Positions 1 to 10,525 of a DNA stretch of 64,000 nt are shown here, piece after piece (positions within the stretch are counted from its first letter, which is position 1; the number at the start of each line of letters is the position of its first letter). The notes below the pieces were generated by a model, which saw nothing but the letters and a program-made list of their open reading frames with translations, ran no database searches and was not told the DNA's origin. This stretch comes from Pollenia angustigena (taxonomy: Eukaryota; Arthropoda; Insecta; Diptera; Polleniidae): positions 226,361,803-226,425,802 of the forward strand of contig OV884059.1 in NCBI GenBank assembly GCA_930367215.1, read 5' to 3'. Made by a program: the position numbers and the translations under genes.

Positions 1-475
1 CGCAAAATAGGGCAAGAGGGACAAAAGCTACTCCTCCCTATATCTTCTTAACTAATCAACCGGTTTTTTTTTTTAAATTTGGCATGCAGGCACTGTAACA
101 TCTGAAAGGAAATACGGAATAGGGCGTGAAATAAGGCAAGAGAGGTAAAAGCTCCCCTCCCTATATCTTCTTAACTTTTTAATCGATTTTCTTGAAATTT
201 CGCAGGCAAATTGTGTAACATCTGGAAAGAACTGTAGCCTAAAATTTTTATTATTTAGGGCTTGAAATAGGGCAACAGGGATAAAAACTCCTCCTCCCCA
301 ATCTTCTTAGACACTGTCACATCTGAAAGGCAATAGGGAATAGGCTGTGAAATAGGGCAAGTGGGGTAAAAGCTGCCCCTCCCTATGTCTTTTTATTATT
401 AAGGGACTGAAATAGAGCAAGAGGGGTAACATCTGAAAGAAATAATGGCAAAACAACGTTTGCGGGGTCCGCTAG
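1..475 (+). mobile_element. Helitron-like 3' end with tandem internal units
   Basis: About three and a half copies of a 110-130-bp unit containing AATAGGGCAAGAGGGG, TAAAAGCT, CCTCCCTATATCTTCTTA and GTAACATCTGAAAG. The end reads AACGTTTGCGGGGTCCGCTAGT. A small GCGG/CCGC hairpin runs into CTAG at 472-475 followed by T, as at Helitron 3' ends. The 5' end is outside the window. Confidence 0.6.
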
Positions 476-559
476 TTTTAAATAAAATCACACTAACAAC
501 ACACAAAAAACATTTCAAAATGAAACAAGAATGAATCGTATGAACTGCATGTTTGGCAT

Positions 560-584
560 ACTCGTTTCAGAGAGTGAAACGAGT
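560..584. other. Perfect 10-bp hairpin
   Basis: ACTCGTTTCA and TGAAACGAGT face each other across a 5-base loop. Function unknown. Apart from this and the palindrome at 873-922, I see no gene or recognisable element from 476 to 2680. Confidence 0.5.
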
Positions 585-872
585 GGTTTATATCGTCGTA
601 TGAACATAGTATAAGCTTAACAAATTAATTTATTACATGTTGTACATCTGTTTGAATTTTTTGTATTGACAAATTAGTGATGGGCAATTTTAACCCTTGT
701 TGCGTGACTTTTTCGGTACAGACGTTACGAAAAATCCTTGAAAATAAATATTTTAAATATATAAACTATTCAATTGTACATAATTTTCAAAAAATCATTG
801 ACTAATTTTGAAAAAAAGTAGTAAAACACAGTTGGGGGTAGTTTACTAAATATTAATCTAAGCCCAGCGGGG

Positions 873-922
873 AAAAGAAGGAGTACGGATGCCTTCTAGA
901 AGGCCTCTGTACTCCTTCTTTT
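873..922. other. Nested palindrome with a second palindrome inside its loop
   Basis: Outer arms AAAAGAAGGAGTAC (873-886) and GTACTCCTTCTTTT (909-922) are perfect inverted repeats. The intervening loop contains GCCTTCTAGAAGGC (891-904), itself a perfect palindrome. Possibly the end hairpin of an unrecognised foldback element. Confidence 0.6.
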
Positions 923-2679
923 GGATGTCGCTCTATTCCATACTCAAATCTTTTTTATACACGATGTCATTGCGGGGTAGGCCTTCCGCTATCGCATTTT
1001 TCGCAGTTTGGTAACTGGATCAAAAAAAAACATAACAAAAAATTTTGCACCTTCTCTTCTCCCTTCCCATAGAAGGGAATGTGGAATGTGTATTTTATCT
1101 CGTATACGCCGAAGCCTTCTATCTTTCATTCCTTAGGAGTTAGACAAGAATGGTTATTAATTAAAAAAATTTTAAGCAAGCCTTTAATAAGGCCTGAAGT
1201 GAAAAGGTCTTCTGAGTTTTCCCGCTGGAAATCAACACTATTGCACTATTTTTTACCAGCTTTAGTCATGATTGGTATTTTTTTCACTAGCATTAAAAAA
1301 ATTGAGTGGTATTGCACATTTTTTTACTATCACTAACGGTGAAGGAATGCATAAAATCTGCACTCAATTCAAATATTGCAAAATTTTAACTAGCAATCAA
1401 AAAAGATGCATATCGTTACCTGAAATGCGAAATAACATAACAACACTTTTTATAAGTTTACAGGAGAAGCAAAAACTTTCTTAAATCAATTAGATAGATA
1501 TGGGTAAATCCAAAATGTTGAAAGTGACAGTCGTACGCATCAAAAATGCAATAAAATTTTAAACAAGAAATATTTTTACGTTCTCTTAACCTTTGTTATT
1601 TATGCTAAAGTTTATGGAGGGCGCGGTTATAGGGAAAAGATAGTGGCAAAAGAAGTAGCGGTTCGAACGTGAAAAAAATAGAAGTAGGTTTTGGTAACGT
1701 GGCACATTTTTTTTTTGTCAAACTTCTTTCAGAATTTTGCGTAGCAAATGTAACATTAAAATGTCTTGATTTGATTCAAAAATCTTCTGTAGTTTATTTT
1801 TTTAAGCCAAAATCTGGGTCGATACGTGACATTTTGAACGTGAAATTTTTTCCGTAATAATTTAACTGAATAAGGATTAAAATAAAATAAAAAATTTACG
1901 GTTAATACGAATAACATATTTCTCTTTGAACTCTTCCTTAGATTACAGACCATGTAAGAACATTTTTTGGGAATAATTTTAATCAAATATCACCTCTTTT
2001 AAGAAAGATAAATATTTAGGAAAACATACAATAAAACATTCGCACATATAAGAAATTACGTTTGCACAATTTGCAGTCTGGTTGTTCAGCTAAGTGAACA
2101 AATTTATGAGTAAATTAATAAACATTAATATAACAATGTCGTAAAATAATCAGCTTTTAATAACTTTTAAATTTTCGGTCACGGTGGACCTTTTGACGAA
2201 AAGGTCCATATACTTTGTTGTTGTTTTGTTTGTGCATGGTTTGTGATTGCATGCATAAGCAAAGGAAATTAAGCAAAATTAAATTTTATAAATAACGAGA
2301 TAATTTTCTCTGCTTTAATTATGAAAAAACAAGGTTTTGATTTTGAATTTAGTTTAAAACTTTTAGTTGCACTCAAATGACTGAACAAAAAAAAAAATGC
2401 AATAAATTGATGATAACTTTTTTTTTAAATCAATCTATTTATTGTTTATGAGTGCAAAATTTTTTAACATCACTATCATTCATGTTTATTGAGATTGCTA
2501 AATTTAAATTCATCACTAAACATCAACAAAATGATTTTGCCATAATTTTGCACTATCACTAAGTGTGAGTTGAAACTGCATAATAAGTGCACTAGCCCCT
2601 TTGGTCTTTGGACGGTTGGAAGTAAATGGAGAATAGCGGAGTATCATAATAAAATCTACATCGCTAAAAATCTATTACA

Positions 2680-2900
2680 ACAAGATATATATGGGTAAAA
2701 TTAGAGTCTGTCATTGTTTTTTGCTTAAACCTTAGCCATTTATGAACAGATCAGGCTGAATTTTAATAGTAAAACTTAGCGAAGCCTATGGGACATAAAT
2801 ATATACCAATCAAGCCCCCATGATTCTTGGTCTGTGCGGAAAACCCATTTCAACAGACAGACGGACAGATGGACATTGTTATATTACAAACGGAAATAAG
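2680..2900 (+). repeat. Degenerate dispersed repeat tail
   Basis: The text ending CAGACAGACGGACAGATGGA and earlier TAGCGAAGCCTATGGGACAT resembles the PAGACGGACAT-type tails of the repeats at 36614 and 52827. Boundaries unclear. From 2900 to 4292 I see no gene, only AT-rich DNA and a CA-rich microsatellite at about 3396-3427. Confidence 0.35.
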
Positions 2901-4296
2901 AAACGGAATGACAAACATACATATTTATACAAGGTGTACTTGGCGTTTGAATTTCTTTAATGAAGTCGCCATTTTTGACCGCAGAGATTAAAAACTTATT
3001 TTAAACATATAGTTTAATAAAACGAATAAAAATCAATCAAAATATCAAATTCGAATGTTTCGATGATACATTGTTTTCCATTTTAGCTGACGGTATACGC
3101 TTTTTCCACCTGCGGTGAAGGGCATAATTATGACAACGATTGTATTTTTTTACAGTTTGAATACATTTTGGTGTATTATTTGGCAAACAAAAAATTTTAT
3201 ATTAATTATACTCCCTACAATAAATTTAGAATTGATACTAAAACTTTTTTAACTTTCAACTTCAGCTCTAATTTTGTTTACAATCGTTTGTTTGTTTTAG
3301 AAAACAAAGATAAATAATAAATAAATAAAGCCCTAATAATTGATATTGATAAGAAAAAGTACCTACAGTACGTATAAGTGATAAAAAAAAGAAACACAAA
3401 CAAACACACACACACACAAACACACACTTATACGCCTCTAGTATTTCAAAAGCAATTAAACATTGCACTTGAAATATTTATCAGCATTACATCGATTTAT
3501 TCCCAAAAGTCAGTGGCTTTAAAAACGCTTTAAACTTTTAAGGAATAAAAAAAAAATTAACCAACACGTTTCTTAACAAAATCTTAATTATTTTTTGCAA
3601 TTAAATTTGTCAAGAAAAGATTTATTAAATGTAGATATGAAGTCAACAGGAGGCATTAGCATCATTAACGCTTAAAAACGCAGGCAATCACGTGCAATTA
3701 AGTCAGTCGGTTATAAAATCAAGTGAGTTTAGGAAAAATTATGACAACTTTTTTAAATGACTAATAGGCAAAACTAAATAAAAGCGGTAAGCATTTTGAA
3801 ATAAAGTCTAACTTCCCTATAATGAATCTGCATGGGACCATAAATAAAATTACTTTATTATATAAAAACTTCATTGAACAGAATTTATATTCAGCCTTAT
3901 TCCGGTTGTCGCTGTCGTCATCGACTGTGTCGTTTTTAAAATAACCGAATGCATAAGTTTGAATAAAGCTCTTTCACACGGCCGTTATTCATTCGAGCAT
4001 TACATACTCAAAATGGAAGATTCGAAGCTCTTTGCGTTCAGTGCTTAAAAGTTTGTCTTCTTCATATTTGGAATAGCTGCATTACCCTTTTAAATACTTG
4101 ATAAAGTGCTGGGAAGAATCCCACTCTGTTTAGCTTTATGCATATGCTTTTTCAACTTTTTTAAAAAATAATAGAATTTTTTTTAAGAGAAATGTTAAAT
4201 CGAAGTTAAATTGTTGTCGTAGAGACTTTTTTTCTTTTGTTCATATTTTCATCTTTAGCAATCCCAAAAAGAAATTTTTTTGAAACAATTCCTTAA

Positions 4297-4761
4297 CCTG
4301 GCGTTTACATTTGCCAGTACTGGCAAGACAGTAGCAATACATGCAAACCTTTGCACTCATACATGCACACTTTTCCAACTGTATTTTGTACTGTCTAGCT
4401 AATTTTGCAGACAGTAAAATTGGACCGTGATTTGACATTTGCTAACAGTAATCTAAAGTTTTGTTAGCAAAAGGGGAAAAAATCAAAATGTAAAAAAAAT
4501 TAAAACATATTTTGCTTTGATTTTTTATATTTTAGTTAAGTTTTATGTTTGTTAACACAATTAAGTTATTTTAAGCGGTTTTTAATTTTTTTTTAGTTCA
4601 TATAAAACACGTTTAGATGGACTTGCGCTGCAACATTCACGTTTGACATATTGTTAACTACTGTCTGGACGCCTACGTCACGAAGACAGTTAGTAGTGTT
4701 TTTGGCAACTAATATGTATTTTCTTACTGTCTTGTCAGTACTGTCAAATGTAAACGCTGTG
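4297..4761. mobile_element. TTAA-flanked TIR MITE (piggyBac-like)
   Basis: Left end CCTGGCGTTTACATTTGCCA and right end (inverted) CACAGCGTTTACATTTGACA, continued by GTACTG.CAAGACAGTA. TTAA directly flanks both sides (4293-4296, 4762-4765). The element is 465 bp and non-coding. Confidence 0.78.
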
Positions 4762-4784
4762 TTAATGAAGAAAAAAAATGCATA

Positions 4785-5155
4785 CCCTGCAAATAAAATT
4801 GGACCACCTGATCCATTTTGATTAAATTAACTACTCCATGGACTAATTTACATGTAATGCAAGCATGCACCATGTCATTGTTAAAAAGTGTTTGTAGTGA
4901 GATGACAAGTCCTCGTTTTTTAACGACGTGCTTTCGTTTTTAACGACTTCAAAACTAATCCTCTTGTGTTTACCATGGAGTGGTTTTAAAACTACTTCTT
5001 AGTAGTCCAAAGGTGGGTAATATGGTCCTCCCCTAGGACATCGTAATATTAAATAGACTATGTTTTTCCATACGTTTGGGTTACTTTCGGAGTAGTCCTG
5101 GTCCCTTGTGGGCTACTCTTTACACGCGTGTTTGTACTGGTCCTATTATTTGCAG
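4785..5155. mobile_element. 371-bp inverted-repeat element, copy 1
   Basis: Starts CCCTGCAAATAAAATTGGAC and ends GGTCCTATTATTTGCAG, so the termini are inverted repeats. A second copy in the same orientation lies at 45898-46273 and is similar over its whole length. Internal ACTACTCCATGG / CCATGGAGT blocks are also inverted. Class unknown. Confidence 0.75.
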
Positions 5156-5853
5156 AGTAAGGCTGAACCCACACCAACAAAAGAAAAAACGTTTTTGTGT
5201 TTATAGTCTAACCCACACCAAAAAAAAAAAAACGTCTTATCAAGTCTTTGTTTTTAACCGATAACCAGACAGCAATGCGACAAAATTTTTTGTTTTTTTT
5301 ACTTGTCTTAATTAATAGGTTAGGTTAGGTAAGGTAAGGTTAGGAAGGGTTATGTGAACCCCTTCAATATAGAGGAAAAGAAAGAGAAGAAAGAATTAAG
5401 ATAATGGATACCACATAGAGCAAAAGGGGATACATCTAAAGAAAGCACCCATTTATGTGCCACCAAGATTCGTTTCAGTCTGTTTTGTCTTACTCCGTGT
5501 GGTTATGTTGTATCAAACCACATCTCTTTTCCCCGACCAATGTTTTATCGCAGTAAGTAAAAAATACAGTTTTGGGGCTGTTTTGTTTGGTCTGGGTTGT
5601 CTCACAACAACTAATGTCCTTTTGTCGTATTAGTAAAAAAAAAAAAAACTTTTGTCTCTTCTTGGTGGGCCTTCAGCCTTATAGTCAAGTTTATATTTAA
5701 AAAATTGTGCATTGCAAAGAAAAATTCACTTTTTTCACTTAAAGAGATCAATTTACACTAATATTTAAACGAAAAAGCTCTGTTTTTAAAATCAATTCAC
5801 AATAGGGAGAGAGGGTTTAGTGTAAACAAGTTCACTATAATGAACGTCGACTA
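5156..5853. other. AT-rich stretch, no gene seen
   Basis: Holds a duplicated CTGAACCCACACCAA / CTAACCCACACCAA pair (5162, 5207), and a short run of TTAGG-like units at 5316-5345. CTTGGTGGGCCTTCAGCCTT near 5663 is weakly inverted to AAGGCTGAACCCACACC, so an old TIR element spanning about 5157-5683 is possible but weak. Confidence 0.3.
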
Positions 5854-6739
5854 TATCGGGTGATTTTTTAAGAGCTATAAAAAAGTTTAAAAAAAACACA
5901 TAAAATTCATGAAATCTTTATTTGAATCGATAGTACGGTCCATATAATTTAATGTTTGAAGATTATTTCATGCAAATGTTGACCGTGACCGTGACTCTTT
6001 CCAACATTTCGGCCGGTATGTCATGAATAAATGCTTCAATGTTATCTTCCAATGCGTCAATTGAAGTGGGCATGTGTGTATAGACATGAGCTTTAAGATA
6101 GCCCCACAAAAAATAGTCTAAAGGCGTTAAATCGCACGATCTAGGCGGCCAATTGACCGGTCCCGAACGTGAAATAAAATGTTCACCGAACTCGCCTCTC
6201 AATAAGTCCATTGTTAAGCGTGCTGTGTGGCATGTGGCACCGTCTTGTTGAAACCGCATGTCATGCAAGTCAAGCTCTTGCATTTTGGGCAAAAAAAAGT
6301 TGGATATCATCTCACGGTAGCGCTCACCATTCACAGTTACGTTACGATTCGCATCATCTTTGAAGAAGTACGGTCCAATGATGCCACCAGCCCATAAACC
6401 GCACCAAACTATGACTTTTTCTGGATGCATTGGTAGCTCTTGCAATGCTTCTGGCTGATCTTCACTCCAAAATCGACAATTCTGCTTATTAACGTACCCA
6501 TTGAGCCAAAAATGAGCTTCGTCGCTGAACACAAGAAGCGCGCGATGAACTTTCTTAACAAAGCACGCATTTTGATAATAAAATTCAATAATTTGCAAGC
6601 GTTGTTCGTTTGTAAGACGATTCATGGCTAAATTATAGACCAAACTGAAGATCTTTGACAGTGAAACAAAACAATAAACGTGCGTCAGCTGTTTAAACCA
6701 TAGTTGACAAAAAGATAATAGCTAAAAAATCACCCGATA
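5854..6739 (-). mobile_element. Internally deleted mariner-family transposon with TIRs and TA target sites
   Basis: Both ends carry TATCGGGTGATTTTTTA as an inverted repeat (5854 inward and 6739 inward), flanked by TA at 5852-5853 and 6740-6741. The transposase frame inside is shortened. At 886 bp it is much shorter than a full element of about 1.3 kb. Insertion into AT-rich DNA between a 371-bp inverted-repeat element and the Gs2 exon, inside the Gs2 intron. Confidence 0.92.
5963..6643 (-). pseudogene. Mariner-type transposase with in-frame internal deletion
   Basis: The 226-residue frame starts MNRLTNEQRLQIIEFYYQNA (HTH start; family start at 6625), then jumps after VHRAL to VFSDEAHFWLNGYVNKQNCR. 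This joins the first helix-turn-helix to the catalytic domain and loses about 100 residues. Catalytic pieces remain: FSDEAHFW (first Asp), FQQDGATCHTA (second Asp), SCDLTPLDYFLWG (third Asp). The C-terminus diverges after AEMLERV, probably through a second deletion. It cannot bind its ends normally and is presumably inactive. Confidence 0.88.
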
Positions 6740-7199
6740 TAAACATTTTTTAATGCATACAATTTAAAATCCTTTTAACGACTTATTAATCCAGGTTTAC
6801 CAACCGCCCGATGTTTATTCGTTACTTATATTTTTTTTTTTTTGCAGAAGTAACTGTTTAATCTTCGATTGTCGAGATGGTTTAAGTGTTGCCAAATTGC
6901 ATTTTTAAACTTTTTTGATGCGGCTTAACAGTTTTAAATAAATTTTGATTTATTTTTTTTACTAACTAAATGTGTTTTAAGCAAAATCTTCATACAAATT
7001 TTTTTAAAACACAATTAAAATCTATTTTAATTTTTTGTGAATACGACAGTTAATGTTTTCCCTTATTTTTCTAACACACTTCACTCCAAATTTAAAATAT
7101 TCTCATAAAAATTTTGAAAATAAAAATTTTTATCAAAGTAATTTTTGGCAACACAAAATTTTTTAAGTGAAATTTTTCTCAACGCAAAGTGGGGATTTA

Positions 7200-7870
7200 C
7201 AAAATATTTTTTTTTTCTACTTTTTTTGTATCACTCTATTTGTTATTTTTTCTAAAAGCTTTATTTATAACACATACGTTGTTATTTCTGAACATTGAAA
7301 AATTGTTTTGTGGTAATTTTTTTTAGTTCAAATAACTTGTTTTTTTTTAAAGAAATTTTATAGAAGAATATCTTTTTTATATCTGAACAATTAAAGATTT
7401 TTTTTTTTTTTTTTTGAAATTTTTAGTTAAATATTTTTTAGTTTTTTATCAAAGATATTTTCAGGCACCGAATCACAAAATTTTCATTCATTTAAAAGAT
7501 TTTCTTAAATTCCCAATTTTAATTCTTGATAAATTTTAATTTTTTTGTAAAAAATTTTATTGAGGAATATTTTTGATAACACATACGTTGTTATTTCTAA
7601 AAATTTTTTTTTTTTGTAATGTTTTAGTTAAAATAACTTATAATTTTTATTATTTTTTACTAAATTGTATAAAGGAATAATTTTTAATAGCACATACATA
7701 CGTTGTTATGACTAAACAATTAAAAACTGTTTTTTCATTAATTTTTTTAATTAAAATAACTTATATTTTTTTTTTAATTTCAAGATATTTTAAAATAGAA
7801 TATTTTGTTGTTAATAACACATATGCTGTTATGTTTGAACATTTAAAGTTAAGCTTTTTGTAACTTTTTT
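7200..7870. repeat. Degenerate tandem repeat beside the Gs2 exon
   Basis: A unit with ACACATACGTTGTTATTTCT, then a T-rich spacer and AGTTAAAATAACTT recurs at about 7268, 7578, 7692 and 7816, with a weaker copy near 7370. A related segment (TATCAAAGTAATTTTTGG) appears at 7130 and again at 29487. It lies in the Gs2 intron 80-750 bp past the splice donor. Confidence 0.6.
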
Positions 7871-7957
7871 ATGCACTTCTTTTCATATTTTTTAAGCACA
7901 AATTACCTTTTTCTATCTAATAAATCACTTTATCACGTTTGTTTTTTTCTTACTTAC

Positions 7958-8142
7958 CACTCGGTTTCGCTGGTATAAAATCCAAAGTACGATCCTTGCA
8001 TCGCAAATCTTCGCCAGTGCCATCTATCCAAATATAAGTTGCCTGGACTATGTTTTCTTTTAAAGGCAAACTTAAATAACGATCTAAAATCGTTTTGTTG
8101 ATATGAGCATTGGGTGAATCGTCCAAAATTCTGTTCGACATT
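7958..8142 (-). CDS. Gs2: First coding exon of cytosolic glutamine synthetase (Gs2-like), gene continues off the left edge
   Basis: Glutamine synthetase joins ammonia to glutamate using ATP. The ATG is at 8141-8139 and the exon encodes 61 residues starting [20 protein letters not shown], then [20 protein letters not shown] and RTLDFIP. This is the conserved N-terminal lead-in and beta-grasp start of animal class II enzymes. It begins directly with this segment and has no transit peptide, so the cytosolic paralogue fits better than mitochondrial Gs1. A GTAAGT donor (complement of 7952-7957) follows one base of the next codon (phase 1). An AG acceptor with a pyrimidine tract (8143-8170) lies one base upstream of the ATG, implying a separate 5' UTR exon at higher coordinates. 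The catalytic exons would be long open frames and none exists at 1-7950, so they lie outside the window. Confidence 0.9.
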
Positions 8143-9000
8143 CTAAACGATAACAAATTAAAAAAAAAAAAAACAATTTTAGGAATTTTGTTTTTATTAT
8201 AATATTGTTTTGTAGTGAAAAAAATCACATAATATATTTACTTTCACTAGTTTTTTAGAAACGTTATTTAAAAATAAATAGGAATGTTTAAATTTTAGCT
8301 TTTTATTTGTAATAGATTTCACTTTTTATTTCTACTCGTTATTCGCGCAAACGCTACTGGAACGCAACTAAGCTGGAATACCACATTCAATCAGAATTTA
8401 TAACGAGAATTTCCTTGTTCTTGCGTTAAGTTTTCAAGCACAATAAAAATCATATGAAATAATAGAACAAAAACAAAAAACAAAATTCAAAAAATTATTG
8501 TAGACAGTGCTGCCAGAAATTCTTATTAGAAAAATCTTCATTCGTCAAATAAAAAAATCTTTTGTTTTAGAATTTGTTGAAAAATTGTTAAATTTTTAAT
8601 TTCTGTTTGTTAAAGGTTCTGTTACAAGCAAAAACATATCAATACATACGTACAAAAAATTAACATGTAAACATAAAAACAAAATAATGTTTCAAACTTG
8701 TTTCCTAAAATTAAATTAGTAATACATATTTGTTACTACAGATTGTATGTAGATATGTAGAAAATTATGTCATTAAAAGCGTTGCCGTTTTGGTTACATT
8801 TAAGCGAAATTGGTAACTTTTTTCCATTTTGGTAAATCTTTTCAACACAAAAATAACTTATTTTAGGTTATAGTACAAACATTACCCGCATCCGCATGTT
8901 GGAACCCTGAAATCCCACACCAATACTTTTTTTATCTAATTAAATATGATTCTTATAGAAGCTTATAATGTAAAAGACTATGTATTTAGTTTTAACCATT
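8143..9000. other. Upstream side of Gs2, no exon identified
   Basis: The 5' UTR exon predicted by the acceptor at 8143-8144 should lie at higher coordinates, but I cannot place it from sequence alone. Only AT-rich DNA is visible. I mark no promoter. Confidence 0.3.
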
Positions 9001-9019
9001 TAAGGTACTAGACTAGGGT

Positions 9020-9950
9020 TATCGGCGTGTGCCACTACGCTAAAAATTATTTATTAATTAAAAAGGTTTCTTTAAAATTAGTTGACTAGTTTCGAAATGT
9101 AGAAGTTGGCCCCTACCCTCCTTATGATCCCATTTTTAGAAAAATACAAAGCTTATGTGCCCATCAAGATAGGAATCCATTTATGTTTTAAATAAAATTG
9201 CCTCCTACTTTTCTTTGTTGTCGTATTTTTTAAAAAATTATATAGCTTATTTGTCCATCTACATAAAGATCTATTAATGTTTTATTTAAAAAAAGTTGGT
9301 TTGAAACAAGCCTGTTTTGAAAATCTCGTGCTTTTAAAATCACACTTGGGAAAATCACACCGTTTTTTTTTTCGGGGAACTTTCGGCAATTGAAAATCAC
9401 ACGGAGAAATATAAAAACGTTACACCATTATATCAGATGATTTTATATCATGTGATTTGAAATCAAATGATTTTCAGAGCGGGCTTGAAAGTTTCGAAGA
9501 GGAAGAAATTGCCCATTACCTTCCCTCGTAATCCATCTGTCCATCTATCTGAATTTTAAGTTTCATTAAAATCGGTTTGATAGTTTCGTAGAGGCAGAAT
9601 ATGTCCCTTATCTTTCGTTATTGGCCTATTTTGTAATAAAAATGCTTTGCTTATGTCTCCATCTAAATAAGGATCTAACTATGTTGTAAGTTTCTTTAAA
9701 ATTATGTTTATATCTTCAGAGAGTCTACAATTTCGCCCTACCACCCCTCGTAACCCTATTTGTCCATATTAAATACTATTTAGCTATATTTTAAATTTCT
9801 TTTAAGTCTGCTAGATAGTTTAGGGAAAGCAGAAACTGCTACCTGTCTGCCCTCCTGGTCCTACTTTTGAAAAAATATATATAGCCTAAAACCATCTTCC
9901 GAAATGGCATTCTAAAGAGATCGGTCTAGAGCACATCGGTTAGATGGTTT
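9020..9950 (+). repeat. Old degenerate copy of the ATCGGTTTGATAGTTTC repeat family
   Basis: Repeated phrases TTTCATTAAAATCGG, GATAGTTTCGTAGAGGCAGA and TTATGTCTCCATCTAAATAA match the interiors of the copies at 36614-37286 and 52827-53528. The copy is strongly diverged, and a small TIR element sits within it at about 9308-9486. Confidence 0.55.
9308..9486. mobile_element. Small TIR MITE inside the degenerate repeat
   Basis: AAGCCTGTTTTGAAAATC (9308) pairs with GATTTTCAGAGCGGGCTT (ending 9486). TTGAAA flanks both sides approximately. Interior AT-rich with several AAATCACAC motifs. Confidence 0.5.
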
Positions 9951-10085
9951 TAGCCTCTTCAGACCCGAGCATTAACTAATTGAATTTTTACATTTCTTAT
10001 ATATTGTTTACACCTTTTGGGGAGGAAATAAGAAAACTGTATATTTTTTTTTTTTAATTTTATTTGAATTCTTAGAAATTAAGGA

Positions 10086-10525
10086 GGCACATGTGTGTAC
10101 CTCAGGTCATAAAATATGAAAAATTTCAACGTAAATTCTTAATTTCTTAAGATCAGAACTGAACCGATTATGTAAAGGGCTTATTAACTATTTGTTTTAT
10201 CTTATGAGGTGTAATTTAAATTTCGGTTTTTATTATTTTTTTTTTAAACTGGCAGAAAAAGAGGTGCACATATGTGTGCTTCAGGTCTTAGCGATTAGTT
10301 ATTGAGGAAAAATATCCCAACAGTATGGTTTTTTTAAACAGTTAAATTCAGATGTAAAAATAATGGATAAAACTTCTAAACCCTGCCATCTTTTGATATT
10401 GTTATGAAGCGCAGTAGCTTAAAGCAAGTAATTAAACTGTTTCTATTGGTCACGCGATGTCGCTAGTCTTTAAAACTTGTAATATTTTAAGGTGCACATA
10501 TGTGTACCCATGGTCTGAAGAGGTT
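10086..10525 (+). repeat. Three spaced copies of a GGTGCACATATGTGTGC motif
   Basis: GGAGGCACATGTGTGTACCT (10083), GAGGTGCACATATGTGTGCT (10261) and AAGGTGCACATATGTGTACC (10490), each followed by CAGGTC or TGGTCT. The core is palindromic. The 173-230-bp spacing and the T-rich DNA before the first two suggest decayed tandem duplication. Confidence 0.5.

Noticed and set aside
1079..1986. Overlapping short frames on both strands
   Set aside because: No domains, AT-driven composition and no splice or conservation signal; chance frames.
5316..5347. TTAGG-like run resembling the insect telomere repeat
   Set aside because: Only a few imperfect units, and flies do not use TTAGG telomeres; ordinary simple sequence.
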